Source of the DNA: SIG78 sp036677805
GTDB lineage: Bacteria; Verrucomicrobiota; Lentisphaeria; Victivallales; Victivallaceae
Reading direction: 5' to 3'
NCBI GenBank assembly: GCA_036677805.1
Contig: JAVBVS010000014.1
Location: 14,150 to 78,149, forward strand
Length of the DNA stretch: 64,000 bases
Shown: in pieces, positions 9,096 to 17,549 of the stretch
Numbering within the stretch: position 1 is the first letter of the stretch
Layout: every line of letters starts with the position of its first letter
Made by a program: the position numbers and the translations under genes
The notes under the pieces: generated by a model
Database searches by the model: none
What the model was told of the DNA's origin: nothing
Seen by the model: the letters and a program-made list of their open reading frames with translations, nothing else

Positions 9096-9686
9096 TCAAT
9101 CGACGACCAGTCGCCGTTGAAGATATTTCATCACATTATGCATCCGGCCCAGCGCCGTATTCAGCGGACACTGCTGCATTTCGGCGATTTCCTTGAAACT
9201 CACGCCATTCTGCCGGAGGTGAAACACCTCGCGCTGTTCCGCCGGCAGCTCCGCCAGCAGCAGCTCCAGCCGGATTTCGAGGTCCTTGCCGGCCAGCACC
9301 TTTCCGGGCTCCGGCTCCGCACCGGGACAATCGGGCAATTCGCCGTCGACGGTATGCATCCCCAGTTTGTTCCGGCTTTTCAGCCGCCGGAAGTGCTCCA
9401 GCGACAGATTGTGCGCGATTCGAAACATCCACGCGCCGAACTTGCCGCTCTCCCGGTATTCGGGCAGTTTGCGGATGATCTTGATCCACAGCTCCTGAAA
9501 GAGGTCGTCCGCACTCATGGTGTCACGGTTCAACATCCGGTTGAAGTAGGCGTACAGCGGTTTGCGATAACGCTCGAACAAAGCCTCCAGAGCCCGCTCG
9601 TCGCCGGCGCCGGCCCATGCCGCCAGAACCGCGTCATCCGCCGCCTCGTACCCATGACCTGTCATTCCGAATCCCGGGTTTTTCAT
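9096..9686 (-). CDS. ECF-type RNA polymerase sigma factor
   Basis: 196 residues. Region 2 is clear (ALEALFERYRKPLYAYF, then DLFQELWIKIIRKLPEYR and WMFRIAHNLSLEHFRR). Region 4 is also clear (LLAELPAEQREVFHLRQNG, then FKEIAEMQQCPLNTALGRMH). There is no region 3, as expected for ECF (group 4) sigma factors. The ATG at 9686 has GGGTGA just upstream. It is the first gene of a three-gene leftward operon with its own zinc-finger anti-sigma factor and a secreted coiled-coil protein, which points to envelope-stress or surface control. Confidence 0.92.
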   Translation of the reverse strand: MKNPGFGMTGHGYEAADDAVLAAWAGAGDERALEALFERYRKPLYAYFNRMLNRDTMSADDLFQELWIKIIRKLPEYRESGKFGAWMFRIAHNLSLEHFRRLKSRNKLGMHTVDGELPDCPGAEPEPGKVLAGKDLEIRLELLLAELPAEQREVFHLRQNGVSFKEIAEMQQCPLNTALGRMHNVMKYLQRRLVVD

Positions 9687-9857
9687 TGCTTCACCCATTG
9701 TAACGGTTCGGCAGCGCAATTTATTGTCACAACGATTTTTCGGCGGCAGAACCCCGCCGGTGGAATCATGCCGCAGGCGGAAGCCGGAACCGGATCACCG
9801 GCGCCGGCGGGCGGATGCGTACGATTTTCCGGATCGGGCGCGGAGTGCGCCGTCCGG

Positions 9858-11036
9858 TTATTCGGCTTTGACGTAATAGGTCGGCAACGGCGGGAAGCCG
9901 TTGAAGTGGACCGCGCAATAGCTCGACGTATAAGCGCCGGTGGTCAGCCAGTAGACCCGGTCGCCGATATCGATATGGCGCGGCAGCGGATTGCGGAACT
10001 GCTCGTACATGATATCCTGGCTGTCGCAGGTGGGGCCGGCGATGATGAAATCGTTGATCGGGCGGCCCGCGCTTTCACAATAAAGCGGGTATTTGATCGC
10101 CTCGTCCCAGGTTTCGATCAGGCCGTTGAATTTGCCGGTGTCGAGATAGACCCAGCTGTCGACCGCGGCGTTGGATTTCTTGGAAATCAGCACCACCTCG
10201 GTCACCAGTATGCCGGCGCCGGCCACCAGCGAGCGGCCGGGCTCGAGAATGATTTCGGGCAGGTCTTCGATCGGGCCGAAGTCCTCGGAAAGATAACGGT
10301 TGATTTCTTCCGCGTAAACATCCATATTCTGAGTGCGCGAAATATAAGAGGCCGGGAAACCACCGCCCATATTGATGAGTTTGAGCTCGATTTTTTCCTC
10401 GGCCAGATAATCGGAAATATACCGCACCTTGCTGATGGCGGCGTCCCAGCTGCCGATGTCGCGTTGCTGGCTGCCGACGTGGAAGCTGATTCCCCAGGGA
10501 TCGAGCCGCAGCTTTTTGGCCAGCAGAATCAGGTCGATCGCCATGTCGGGATGACAGCCGAATTTGCGCGACAACGGCCAGTCGGCGGTATCGCTGCCTT
10601 CGGTCAGAATACGCACGAAAACCCGCGATCCGGGCGCATTGACCGCCAGGTTGCGGATATCGGCTTCGCTGTCGGATGCGAAGAGACGGACGCCTTTCTT
10701 ATAGGCATAGGCGATATCCTTGGCCTTCTTGATGGTGTTGCCGAAGCTGACCCGGGCCGGGTCGACGCCGATGGCGAGCAGCAGATCAAGTTCGTAGATA
10801 CTGGCGACATCGAAACAGCTGCCGAGATCCCGGAGCAATTCCAGAACCGGTTTGCCGGGGTTGGCCTTTACGGCATAATAAATCTTCGCGAACGGAAACC
10901 ATTCCTGCAGATTTTGATAATTCTTGCGGACGACCTCCAGATCCACCAGCAGGAAGGGCGATTCGTGCTGTTCGGCGGCGGCCATCAGACGTTCCCATTC
11001 AGACTCTTCGTAGTAGTCGAGCGGATCGATTCTCAT
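9858..11036 (-). CDS. PLP-dependent ornithine/lysine decarboxylase (fold type III)
   Basis: 392 residues, the usual length of bacterial and eukaryotic-type ornithine decarboxylases. The PLP lysine is K57 in YYAVKANPGKP. Other family marks are the HVGSQQ motif, EPGRSLVAGAG (phosphate binding), and GPTCDSQD near the C-terminus, whose Cys-Asp pair belongs to the active site in trans. The reaction is amino-acid decarboxylation to putrescine or cadaverine, the entry to polyamines. Ornithine versus lysine preference cannot be decided. The ATG at 11036 has GAAGGGA at good spacing; longer in-frame starts run into the promoter region of the divergent kinase gene. Confidence 0.9.
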   Translation of the reverse strand: MRIDPLDYYEESEWERLMAAAEQHESPFLLVDLEVVRKNYQNLQEWFPFAKIYYAVKANPGKPVLELLRDLGSCFDVASIYELDLLLAIGVDPARVSFGNTIKKAKDIAYAYKKGVRLFASDSEADIRNLAVNAPGSRVFVRILTEGSDTADWPLSRKFGCHPDMAIDLILLAKKLRLDPWGISFHVGSQQRDIGSWDAAISKVRYISDYLAEEKIELKLINMGGGFPASYISRTQNMDVYAEEINRYLSEDFGPIEDLPEIILEPGRSLVAGAGILVTEVVLISKKSNAAVDSWVYLDTGKFNGLIETWDEAIKYPLYCESAGRPINDFIIAGPTCDSQDIMYEQFRNPLPRHIDIGDRVYWLTTGAYTSSYCAVHFNGFPPLPTYYVKAE

Positions 11037-11242
11037 CGGGAATTTCCCTTCAACATGAAAAAATTGTACCTCAAATTCAAGCGCCGGAATCACTTCCGGT
11101 TGACAACTTTTTCTGCCGCGCCACAAAATTCCGGCAGGTCCATAAAAATGCCGCATTTTTTCGGAAATGCAAATGCAAAAGGGGCAAATCGCCAAAAAAA
11201 ATCGAATATTTCCGGCAGTGCCCGGATATGGAAGCAGTTTTT

Positions 11243-11271
11243 TTGCAATCCGGCGGCGACGATGCTATATT
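11243..11271 (+). promoter_or_regulatory. candidate promoter of the hexosamine-kinase operon, in a 292-bp intergenic region
   Basis: TTGCAA (11243-11248) and TATATT (11266-11271) are 17 bases apart and read towards the kinase gene, with the start expected near 11278. The surrounding divergent intergenic region (11037-11328) also holds a CCGGAA-TCAC-TTCCGG palindrome (11084-11099) and A/T tracts. No small gene or RNA is evident there. Confidence 0.6.
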
Positions 11272-11328
11272 ATCCAATCGCTCAAGATTATGCCGACGAG
11301 GAAAAACAGGAGAATCCGCATTCGGATC

Positions 11329-12438
11329 ATGCAGAATAAACTTCGGGACATTTGCTCGCATTTCCATATTTACGGAGATTTTGTAGTTGCGGTTCCCTTC
11401 GGCACCGGCCATATCAACGACACTTACCAGGTTACATTCGATCAGGGCGGAACTCTGCTGCATTATTCGCTCCAGCGGATCAATACCAACGTCTTCCGTC
11501 AGCCGGTCGAGGTCATGGAGAATTTTCATCGCGTAACCACTCATATCCTGAACAAAATCCGCTCCGAAGACACCCTGAGCGCCCGATCCAAGCGCCGGAC
11601 GCTGCGGCTGGTTTTCACCCGTGATTCCATGCCCTATTTCCGGGATGCCGACGGCGAATACTGGCGCTGCTATGTGTTCGTTGAAAACTGCCACTCCTAC
11701 GACGTGCTCGAAGACACCACCCAGGCGTTCAAGGCGGCGCAGGCCTTCGGCCAGTTCCAGCTCGACCTGGCCGATCTGCCGGGACGGCTCAACGAAACCA
11801 TCCCTTACTTCCATCATGCGCCGCGTCGGCTTGACGCGCTGAGGCGGGCGATTGCCGTCGACCGCGCGGGCCGGGCCAAACACGTCGCCCGGGAAATCGA
11901 TTTCGTGCTGTCGCGCGAAAAGGACCTCGAAATTCTGATCAGACTCCAGCAGTCCGGCGAGATTGTCGAGCGCACCACCCACAACGATACCAAGCTCAAC
12001 AATGTCCTGATCGACGATTTCACCGGCGACGGCATCTGTGTGGTCGACCTCGATACCGTGATGCCGGGGCTGCCCCACTACGATTTCGGCGACATGGTGC
12101 GCACCGGCACCTCACCGGCGCCGGAAGACGAAACCAAGCTGGAAAAGGTCCATATGCGTTTCGAGATGTTTGAAGCGCTGCTGCGCGGATACCTCAGCAA
12201 GGCCGGCGGCTTCCTGAACGCCACCGAGAAAGAGCTGCTGCCCTTCAGCGGCAAGTTGATTACCCTGGTGATCGGCACCCGGTTTCTGACCGATTATCTC
12301 GACGGCGACCAGTATTTTAAAATCGGCCGGGTACACCACAATCTGGACCGTGCCCGGAGCCAGTTCAAACTGGTCGAATCGATCGAAAGTCAGATGGACG
12401 CGATGCTGAAACTGCTGCGCGACATCGACAAAAAATGA
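11329..12438 (+). CDS. N-acetylhexosamine 1-kinase-like phosphotransferase (APH fold)
   Basis: 369 residues. It is a kinase of the aminoglycoside-phosphotransferase fold. The catalytic loop is THNDTKLNNVLIDD (D220 as the likely base) and the metal site is VVDLDTVMPGLPHYDFGD (D240/D242). The opening FGTGHINDTY and the wording of these motifs match the NahK/LnpB group, which phosphorylates GlcNAc or GalNAc at C1 in the lacto-N-biose/galacto-N-biose salvage route of bifidobacteria. The next gene encodes a GalE-like epimerase, which fits that route. I chose the ATG at 11329; one 13 codons earlier would sit almost on the predicted transcription start. Substrate assignment is inferred from motif similarity. 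Confidence 0.82.
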   Translation: MQNKLRDICSHFHIYGDFVVAVPFGTGHINDTYQVTFDQGGTLLHYSLQRINTNVFRQPVEVMENFHRVTTHILNKIRSEDTLSARSKRRTLRLVFTRDSMPYFRDADGEYWRCYVFVENCHSYDVLEDTTQAFKAAQAFGQFQLDLADLPGRLNETIPYFHHAPRRLDALRRAIAVDRAGRAKHVAREIDFVLSREKDLEILIRLQQSGEIVERTTHNDTKLNNVLIDDFTGDGICVVDLDTVMPGLPHYDFGDMVRTGTSPAPEDETKLEKVHMRFEMFEALLRGYLSKAGGFLNATEKELLPFSGKLITLVIGTRFLTDYLDGDQYFKIGRVHHNLDRARSQFKLVESIESQMDAMLKLLRDIDKK

Positions 12439-12522
12439 GCATTGCGGCAATATGGGCGGTCTGACAGGAATAACCATGATGATAACGGAAGCGCCGCGGA
12501 AGCCCGGCGCAGGGAGCGGAAA

Positions 12523-13428
12523 ATGCGAATTTTAATCACCGGCGGCGCCGGTTTCATCGGCAGCCACATTGCGGAACTGTTCCAGGGCCGGGCCGAGGTC
12601 CGGGTGCTCGACAATCTGCGTTCGGGCTATATCCGGAATCTCAGCGAACTCAAGGTTGAATTCATCCGCGGCGATGTGCGCGACCGGGTCACGGTGGCCC
12701 GGGCGGTCGAAGGGGTCGATTACGTCTTTCATCTGGCGGCCATGATCAGCGTGCCCGAATCGATGAACAAACCGATCGAATGCGTCGATATCAACGTCAA
12801 CGGCACCCTGACCGTGCTCGAAGAGGCGGCGAAAGCCGGAGTCAAAAAGCTCTGCTTCAGTTCCAGCGCCGCGATTTACGGCGACAATCCGGAGATGCCC
12901 AAGCACGAAGGCATGCTGCCCGAGCCCAAAAGCCCCTATGCCATCACCAAGCTCGACGGCGAATACTACTGCAACATGTTCCGGGCCGAAGGCAGACTCA
13001 ACACCGTGAGCCTGCGTTACTTCAACGTCTTCGGACCGCGCCAGGATCCGGGCAGCGCCTATGCGGCGGCGGTGCCGATTTTCGCCCACCGGGCAATTCA
13101 CGGCGAAAAAATGATCATTTACGGCGACGGCGAACAGAGCCGCGATTTCGTTTGCGTCCGCGACGTGGCGCGGGCCAATGCCTTCATGGCCCAGAACGAC
13201 CTCGGCGGCGTGTACAATGTCGCCTGCGGACACTCGCTCTCCATCAATGAACTGGTCAACAAAATCCGGTTTCTGACCGACTCTCAGTCGGAGGTCGAGC
13301 ATCAGCCGGAACGTCCGGGAGACATCAGGCATTCGCTGGCCGCGGTGGAAAAACTGGCCGCAACCGGCTTCAAGCCGCAGTGCGGATTCAGCGGCGCGCT
13401 GGCGGAGACGATCAATTTTTACAAATAA
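12523..13428 (+). CDS. NAD-dependent sugar-nucleotide epimerase (GalE/Gne-like extended SDR)
   Basis: 301 residues. It starts with the Rossmann motif MRILITGGAGFIGSH (ATG behind AGGGAG) and shows the SDR active site: SSSAAIYGD and YAITK (catalytic Tyr and Lys, spacing YxxxK). Then follow SLRYFNVFGPRQDP and RDFVCVRDVARA, both usual for UDP-hexose or UDP-HexNAc 4-epimerases. With the upstream NahK-like kinase it could interconvert UDP-GlcNAc and UDP-GalNAc, or UDP-Glc and UDP-Gal. The exact sugar nucleotide is not decidable, and dehydratase chemistry is unlikely given the motif set. Confidence 0.85.
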   Translation: MRILITGGAGFIGSHIAELFQGRAEVRVLDNLRSGYIRNLSELKVEFIRGDVRDRVTVARAVEGVDYVFHLAAMISVPESMNKPIECVDINVNGTLTVLEEAAKAGVKKLCFSSSAAIYGDNPEMPKHEGMLPEPKSPYAITKLDGEYYCNMFRAEGRLNTVSLRYFNVFGPRQDPGSAYAAAVPIFAHRAIHGEKMIIYGDGEQSRDFVCVRDVARANAFMAQNDLGGVYNVACGHSLSINELVNKIRFLTDSQSEVEHQPERPGDIRHSLAAVEKLAATGFKPQCGFSGALAETINFYK

Positions 13429-13478
13429 CGATTGCGGCCGGCAACCGGCGGGATGCCCGTAATTTCAAGGTGTCAATT

Positions 13479-14822
13479 ATGGCGGATGACGAAAAATCAT
13501 TCTCGGATCAGATGTCCGATGAAGCATCGCTCCCCGCGCTGCAACAGGGATCGGACCATTTTGAAGGCGAGATATCCTATGCGCTGCAAAGCTACCTCCG
13601 GCAGCTCGGACGGATTCCGCGGTTGACGCCCGAAGAGCAGGACGGGCTCAGCCAGGCCATCGTGGCAGCCGAGGACCGCTGGCGCAAAACGCTCTACAGT
13701 TTCGGCATGACGGCTTCATGGCACCTCGATTTTCTCTCCGGCAAGGATGTCACGCAATTGCGCGACTGCATCATGCCTTCCTGCCTGCCCGACGGCATCA
13801 ATATGCAGGAGCTGCTGCAATGGCGCAACGCGCTGCAGGGCCGGGAAGCCACCCTGCACTGCGCCTTCGAAAACGGCGCGTCCGGACGCATCGCCGAAAC
13901 GCGGGAAGCGCTGATCGCCCATCTGATGCGCTACAAACTTTTCAGCGACATTCTGATGGAGTGCCATGACAAATTGTCGATGAAATTCCCGACCGGCGGC
14001 GAAGGCGTATTCAATGCCCTGGCCGAACAGTCGAGCTACACGCTCGAAGAGTTTCGGGCGGCGCTGAAACGGGCCGATGAAGCCCGGACCGAACTGCTCG
14101 ATCTGCGCCAGAAGATGGTTGAAGGCAATCTCCGGCTGGTGGTGCGGATCGTGAACCAGTACAGCTACCGCCAGCTTTCGGTCGGCGATCTGGTGCAGGA
14201 AGGCAACCTCGGCCTGATGCGTTCGCTGGAAAAATTCGATTTCAATCTGGGCCACAAATTCAGCACCTATGCCAGCTGGTGGATCCGCCAGAGCATCGGC
14301 CGCGCCATGGCCGAACAGTTCCGGATCATCCGGATTCCGGCTCATATGGTGGCAACCATCGCCGCGATCAACCGGGCGGAACAGCGCTTCATTCTGGAAC
14401 ACGACCGGCTGCCCGAGGTCGAGGAGATCGCGGCCATGCTGGAGATGCCGACGCCGCGGGTAAGCGCCATCCGCAAAATGGCGCGCCAGACGATTTCGCT
14501 GCAATCGCCGCTCTCGGTGGACGATTCGGGTTCGAGTCTCGAAGACGTGCTCCCGGACGATCAGGCGCACGACCCGGCCAAAGAAGTTTCGCAGGAGACC
14601 ACCTTCCGCCATCTCCAGCGGCTGCTGGACGAACTGAGCGAACGGGAACGCGAAATTCTGGTGATGCGGTTCGGCCTGATGGGTCAGAAGGTGCGGACGC
14701 TTCAGGAGATCAGCGAACACTTCAACATCAGCCGCGAGCGGGTGCGCCAACTCGAGCTTCAGACGCTGAACAAACTCAGAACGCCGGAAAATCGCCGGAT
14801 GTTCGGCGCCGATTACATTTAA
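13479..14822 (+). CDS. RpoD/RpoS-like sigma-70 family factor
   Basis: 447 residues. Region 1.2 is at the N-terminus (SYLRQLGRIPRLTPEEQ). Region 2 is strong (VGDLVQEGNLGLMRSLEKF, FSTYASWWIRQSIGRAMAEQ). Region 3 follows (RIPAHMVATIAAINRAEQRF), then region 4 (REREILVMRFGLMG and ISRERVRQLELQTLNKLR). Between 1.2 and 2 lies a roughly 110-residue segment with no familiar motif (residues about 60-175). Region 1.1 is absent. Length and missing 1.1 suggest a group 2 (alternative, RpoS/HrdB-like) rather than the housekeeping factor, though the housekeeping role cannot be excluded. It sits 11 bases before an ABC transporter gene and probably shares its transcript. Confidence 0.85.
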   Translation: MADDEKSFSDQMSDEASLPALQQGSDHFEGEISYALQSYLRQLGRIPRLTPEEQDGLSQAIVAAEDRWRKTLYSFGMTASWHLDFLSGKDVTQLRDCIMPSCLPDGINMQELLQWRNALQGREATLHCAFENGASGRIAETREALIAHLMRYKLFSDILMECHDKLSMKFPTGGEGVFNALAEQSSYTLEEFRAALKRADEARTELLDLRQKMVEGNLRLVVRIVNQYSYRQLSVGDLVQEGNLGLMRSLEKFDFNLGHKFSTYASWWIRQSIGRAMAEQFRIIRIPAHMVATIAAINRAEQRFILEHDRLPEVEEIAAMLEMPTPRVSAIRKMARQTISLQSPLSVDDSGSSLEDVLPDDQAHDPAKEVSQETTFRHLQRLLDELSEREREILVMRFGLMGQKVRTLQEISEHFNISRERVRQLELQTLNKLRTPENRRMFGADYI

Positions 14823-14833
14823 GGAACCGCGTC

Positions 14834-15886
14834 ATGGTAGGCATTGAAATTTCCGGTCTGTCCAAATCGTATACCCCCGGGAAACCGGTGCTCATGCCGC
14901 TCGATCTGACCATCCGCTCCGGCGAACTCTTTTTTCTGCTGGGCCCTTCCGGCTGCGGCAAATCGACGCTGCTCCGGCTGCTGGCCGGATTGGTCAGTCC
15001 GGATTCCGGCCAGATCCGTTTCGACGGCCGCGACGTGACCATGCTCTCGCCCGAAAAGCGGCAGGCGCCGATGGTGTTTCAGAACTACGCGCTGTGGCCG
15101 CATCTGAGCGTACTGGACAACGTCGCCTTTGGCTTGCGCGCACAGGGGTTGGGCCGTACCGACGCCCGCGCCGGGGCGCTGGAGGCGTTGCGCGCGGTGC
15201 GGATGGTGGAGTACGCCGACCGCAAAGTGCCGTCGCTTTCCGGCGGTCAGCAGCAGCGGGTGGCGCTGGCGCGGGCGCTGGCGGTAGCTCCCGGGCTGAT
15301 TCTGCTGGACGAACCGTTGAGCAACCTCGACGCGCAGTTGCGCGATCTGATGCGGCTGGAGCTGCGGGACATCTGCCGCGCCCGGCGGCTGACCGCCGTT
15401 TACGTCACTCACGACCGCCGCGAAGCGCTGAGCATGGCCGACCGAATCGCGGTCTTGAACGAAGGGCGCATCGAACAGCTCGGAACGCCGCTTGAGCTCT
15501 ACCGGCAGCCGGCCAACCGCTTTGTGGCGGCATTTCTCGGCGAAGCCAATTTTCTTGCCGGACAGGTCGCGGCGCCGGGCCGGGTGGATACCGAAATCGG
15601 GGAATTCCGGCTCGATACCGGAAGCCGGGCGGCGGGCGCCGCGGTGGAATTGATGCTCCGTCCCGAATTGATCGAATTCGTCACGGCGGCCGACGCCGAC
15701 CGTTGCGCCTGCGTCTGGCGGGGCCGCCTGACCAGTGAAAGCTACCTCGGCGAATTCGCCGGACGCCAGTTCGAGTGCGGCGCTTCCCGATTCCGGATGA
15801 CCGTCAACGAAAGCGCTCCGGAAGTGCGCCGGCAGGGCGAAACCTACGAGCTCGGCATCCGCGGCGGCCGCGTCGTGTTGTGGTAA
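14834..15886 (+). CDS. ABC transporter ATP-binding protein (FbpC/PotA type)
   Basis: 350 residues. Walker A is GPSGCGKSTLLRLLAGL; the Q-loop is VFQNYALWPHLSV; the signature is LSGGQQQRVALARAL; Walker B is LILLDEPLSNLD; the H-loop is VTHDRREAL. The C-terminal third is a TOBE-like domain, as in CUT1/FeT family ATPases. Together with the following binding protein and double-domain permease it forms an importer resembling Fbp/Fut (ferric iron), spermidine or phosphonate systems. AAGGA precedes the ATG. Confidence 0.92.
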   Translation: MVGIEISGLSKSYTPGKPVLMPLDLTIRSGELFFLLGPSGCGKSTLLRLLAGLVSPDSGQIRFDGRDVTMLSPEKRQAPMVFQNYALWPHLSVLDNVAFGLRAQGLGRTDARAGALEALRAVRMVEYADRKVPSLSGGQQQRVALARALAVAPGLILLDEPLSNLDAQLRDLMRLELRDICRARRLTAVYVTHDRREALSMADRIAVLNEGRIEQLGTPLELYRQPANRFVAAFLGEANFLAGQVAAPGRVDTEIGEFRLDTGSRAAGAAVELMLRPELIEFVTAADADRCACVWRGRLTSESYLGEFAGRQFECGASRFRMTVNESAPEVRRQGETYELGIRGGRVVLW

Positions 15887-15913
15887 CCCGAAAGCCGACG
15901 GAGGGCATCGATC

Positions 15914-17512
15914 ATGTGGAAACGGGTTGCATTCGCCTTGCTGCCGCTGCTTATTCTGCTCCTGCTGCCGGCGGTATTGCAAGAGCAGCCGCCGGTGCCG
16001 GAGTTACGCGGCGACACCGAATCGCTGGTGATTCTGACCCCCCACGCCGAATCGATCAAAAGTGAATTCGAACGCGCGTTCCAGCGTTATTACCGGGAAC
16101 GCCACGGCAAAAACATCCGGATCGACTGGCGCAGTCCCGGCGGCACCGCCGATATCGTGCGCCATATCAACGACCGTTATGAAGCCGCGTTCCGCCACGA
16201 ATACGAGGCCCGGGGCGGAGAGTGGAACGCCGCCGTGACCGGAGCTTTCCGCGACCCCAAGATACGTCCCGACCCCAATGGCGACGAAAATGCCCGGGCG
16301 CGGGCCATGTTTTTGAATTCCAACGTTTCCATCGGCGTCGATCTTCTGTTCGGCGGCGGCACCTACGACCATGCCAGCCAGACGCGCAAAGGCTACGCCG
16401 TCGATGCCGGAATCCGGCGGCTTCATCCGGAGTGGTTCCGTCCGGAAATCATTCCGCCAAGCTGGAGCGGCGAAACCCTTTACGATGCGGATGGGGGTTA
16501 TTACGGCGTCTGCCTCGCCACCTTCGGCATCTGCTGCAATCCCGACCGGATGAAGGCGCTCGGCCCCCTGCCGCGCACCTGGCGCGATCTCGGCGACGAA
16601 CGTTTTTTCAACCAGCTGGTGGTAGCCGATCCGACCAAATCCGGTTCCATCAACAAATGTTTTGAAGTCATCATCCAGCAATGCATGGCCGAAGCCAGGG
16701 CGGTCGACCCCGAAAACGGGCTGGCGGCGGGCTGGCGCGACGGGTTCAACCTGATCAGGCGCCTGGTCGCGAACTCCCGCGCCATCACCGAAAGCGCGGG
16801 CAAAGTCACCCGGGAAGTGGCCGGCGGCAACGCGGCGGCGGGCATGGCGATTGACTTCTACGCCCTGAGCGAAGCGCAGTACGCCGACTTCCAGACCGCC
16901 GGACAGGCGGAGCGGATCGTTTATATCGCCCCGGAGGGCGGCAGTTCGGTTTCGGCCGATCCGGTGCAGATGCTTCGCGGCGCGCCGAATCCGGGCGCGG
17001 CGCGGGAATTCATCGAATTCCTGCTCTCGGAGGCGGGCCAGCAACTCTGGGAATACCGGGCGGGCACCCCCGGGGGGCCGGAAAAATACACCTTGCGGCG
17101 GCCTCCGGTGCGGCGCGACCTCTACAATGAAAAACACCGGCCGTTTCTGGCCGACCAAGAGTACAATCCATATCTGGCGACCGGCGATTTCATCTATCAG
17201 GCGGCTTGGACCGGGCCGTATTTCAATTTGATCCGGGTCCTGATCCGGACCACCATGCTCGACGCGGCGGATGAATTAAAGGCGGCCTGGAGCGCCATCC
17301 TGTCGGCCGGCGGACCCGACGCGGTGCCGGAGGCGACGGCGGAATTCGACCGCGAAATCGTCTCCTATGCCGAGGCCAAAGCCGCCGCCGCCCGACTCAG
17401 TCCGTCGCCGGACCATCCGATGGAGTCGGTGCTTGCGCTCCGGCGCGAGTGGACCGCCCGGGCGATCGTGCAGTATCGCCGCACCGCAGAACTGGCCCGC
17501 GAGGGGCGTTGA
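15914..17512 (+). CDS. ABC transporter extracellular solute-binding protein, iron-type importer
   Basis: 532 residues with an N-terminal hydrophobic signal or anchor (FALLPLLILLLLPAVL). The fold motifs fit family 1 solute-binding proteins of the FutA/FbpA/thiamine/2-aminoethylphosphonate group: GVDLLFGGGTYDHA, YGVCLATFGICCN, and a late FIEFLLSEAGQQLW. It is about 180 residues longer than typical FbpA proteins; the extra length is partly in the N-terminal half and partly in a C-terminal extension after residue 400. It could stay membrane-anchored because no clear cleavage site is seen. The ligand is unresolved; iron is an inference from the partner genes. Confidence 0.82.
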   Translation: MWKRVAFALLPLLILLLLPAVLQEQPPVPELRGDTESLVILTPHAESIKSEFERAFQRYYRERHGKNIRIDWRSPGGTADIVRHINDRYEAAFRHEYEARGGEWNAAVTGAFRDPKIRPDPNGDENARARAMFLNSNVSIGVDLLFGGGTYDHASQTRKGYAVDAGIRRLHPEWFRPEIIPPSWSGETLYDADGGYYGVCLATFGICCNPDRMKALGPLPRTWRDLGDERFFNQLVVADPTKSGSINKCFEVIIQQCMAEARAVDPENGLAAGWRDGFNLIRRLVANSRAITESAGKVTREVAGGNAAAGMAIDFYALSEAQYADFQTAGQAERIVYIAPEGGSSVSADPVQMLRGAPNPGAAREFIEFLLSEAGQQLWEYRAGTPGGPEKYTLRRPPVRRDLYNEKHRPFLADQEYNPYLATGDFIYQAAWTGPYFNLIRVLIRTTMLDAADELKAAWSAILSAGGPDAVPEATAEFDREIVSYAEAKAAAARLSPSPDHPMESVLALRREWTARAIVQYRRTAELAREGR

Positions 17513-17522
17513 GGACAAGGCC

Positions 17523-17549
17523 ATGAACCCAAAGGCAACATTGCAATGA
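17523..17549 (+). other. eight-codon leader ORF coupled to the permease start
   Basis: ATG at 17523 preceded by GAGGACAAGG encodes MNPKATLQ. Its TGA (17547-17549) overlaps the permease ATG (17546-17548) in an ATGA arrangement. This may couple permease translation to ribosome arrival; it could equally be chance. Confidence 0.3.

Noticed and set aside
11100..11128. TTGACA upstream of the hexosamine kinase
   Set aside because: The matching -10 (ACAAAA) is poor; TTGCAA-N17-TATATT at 11243-11271 is a better promoter.
9069..11339. A 756-codon plus-strand frame
   Set aside because: It is antisense to the ECF sigma and decarboxylase genes, both of which have strong family motifs.
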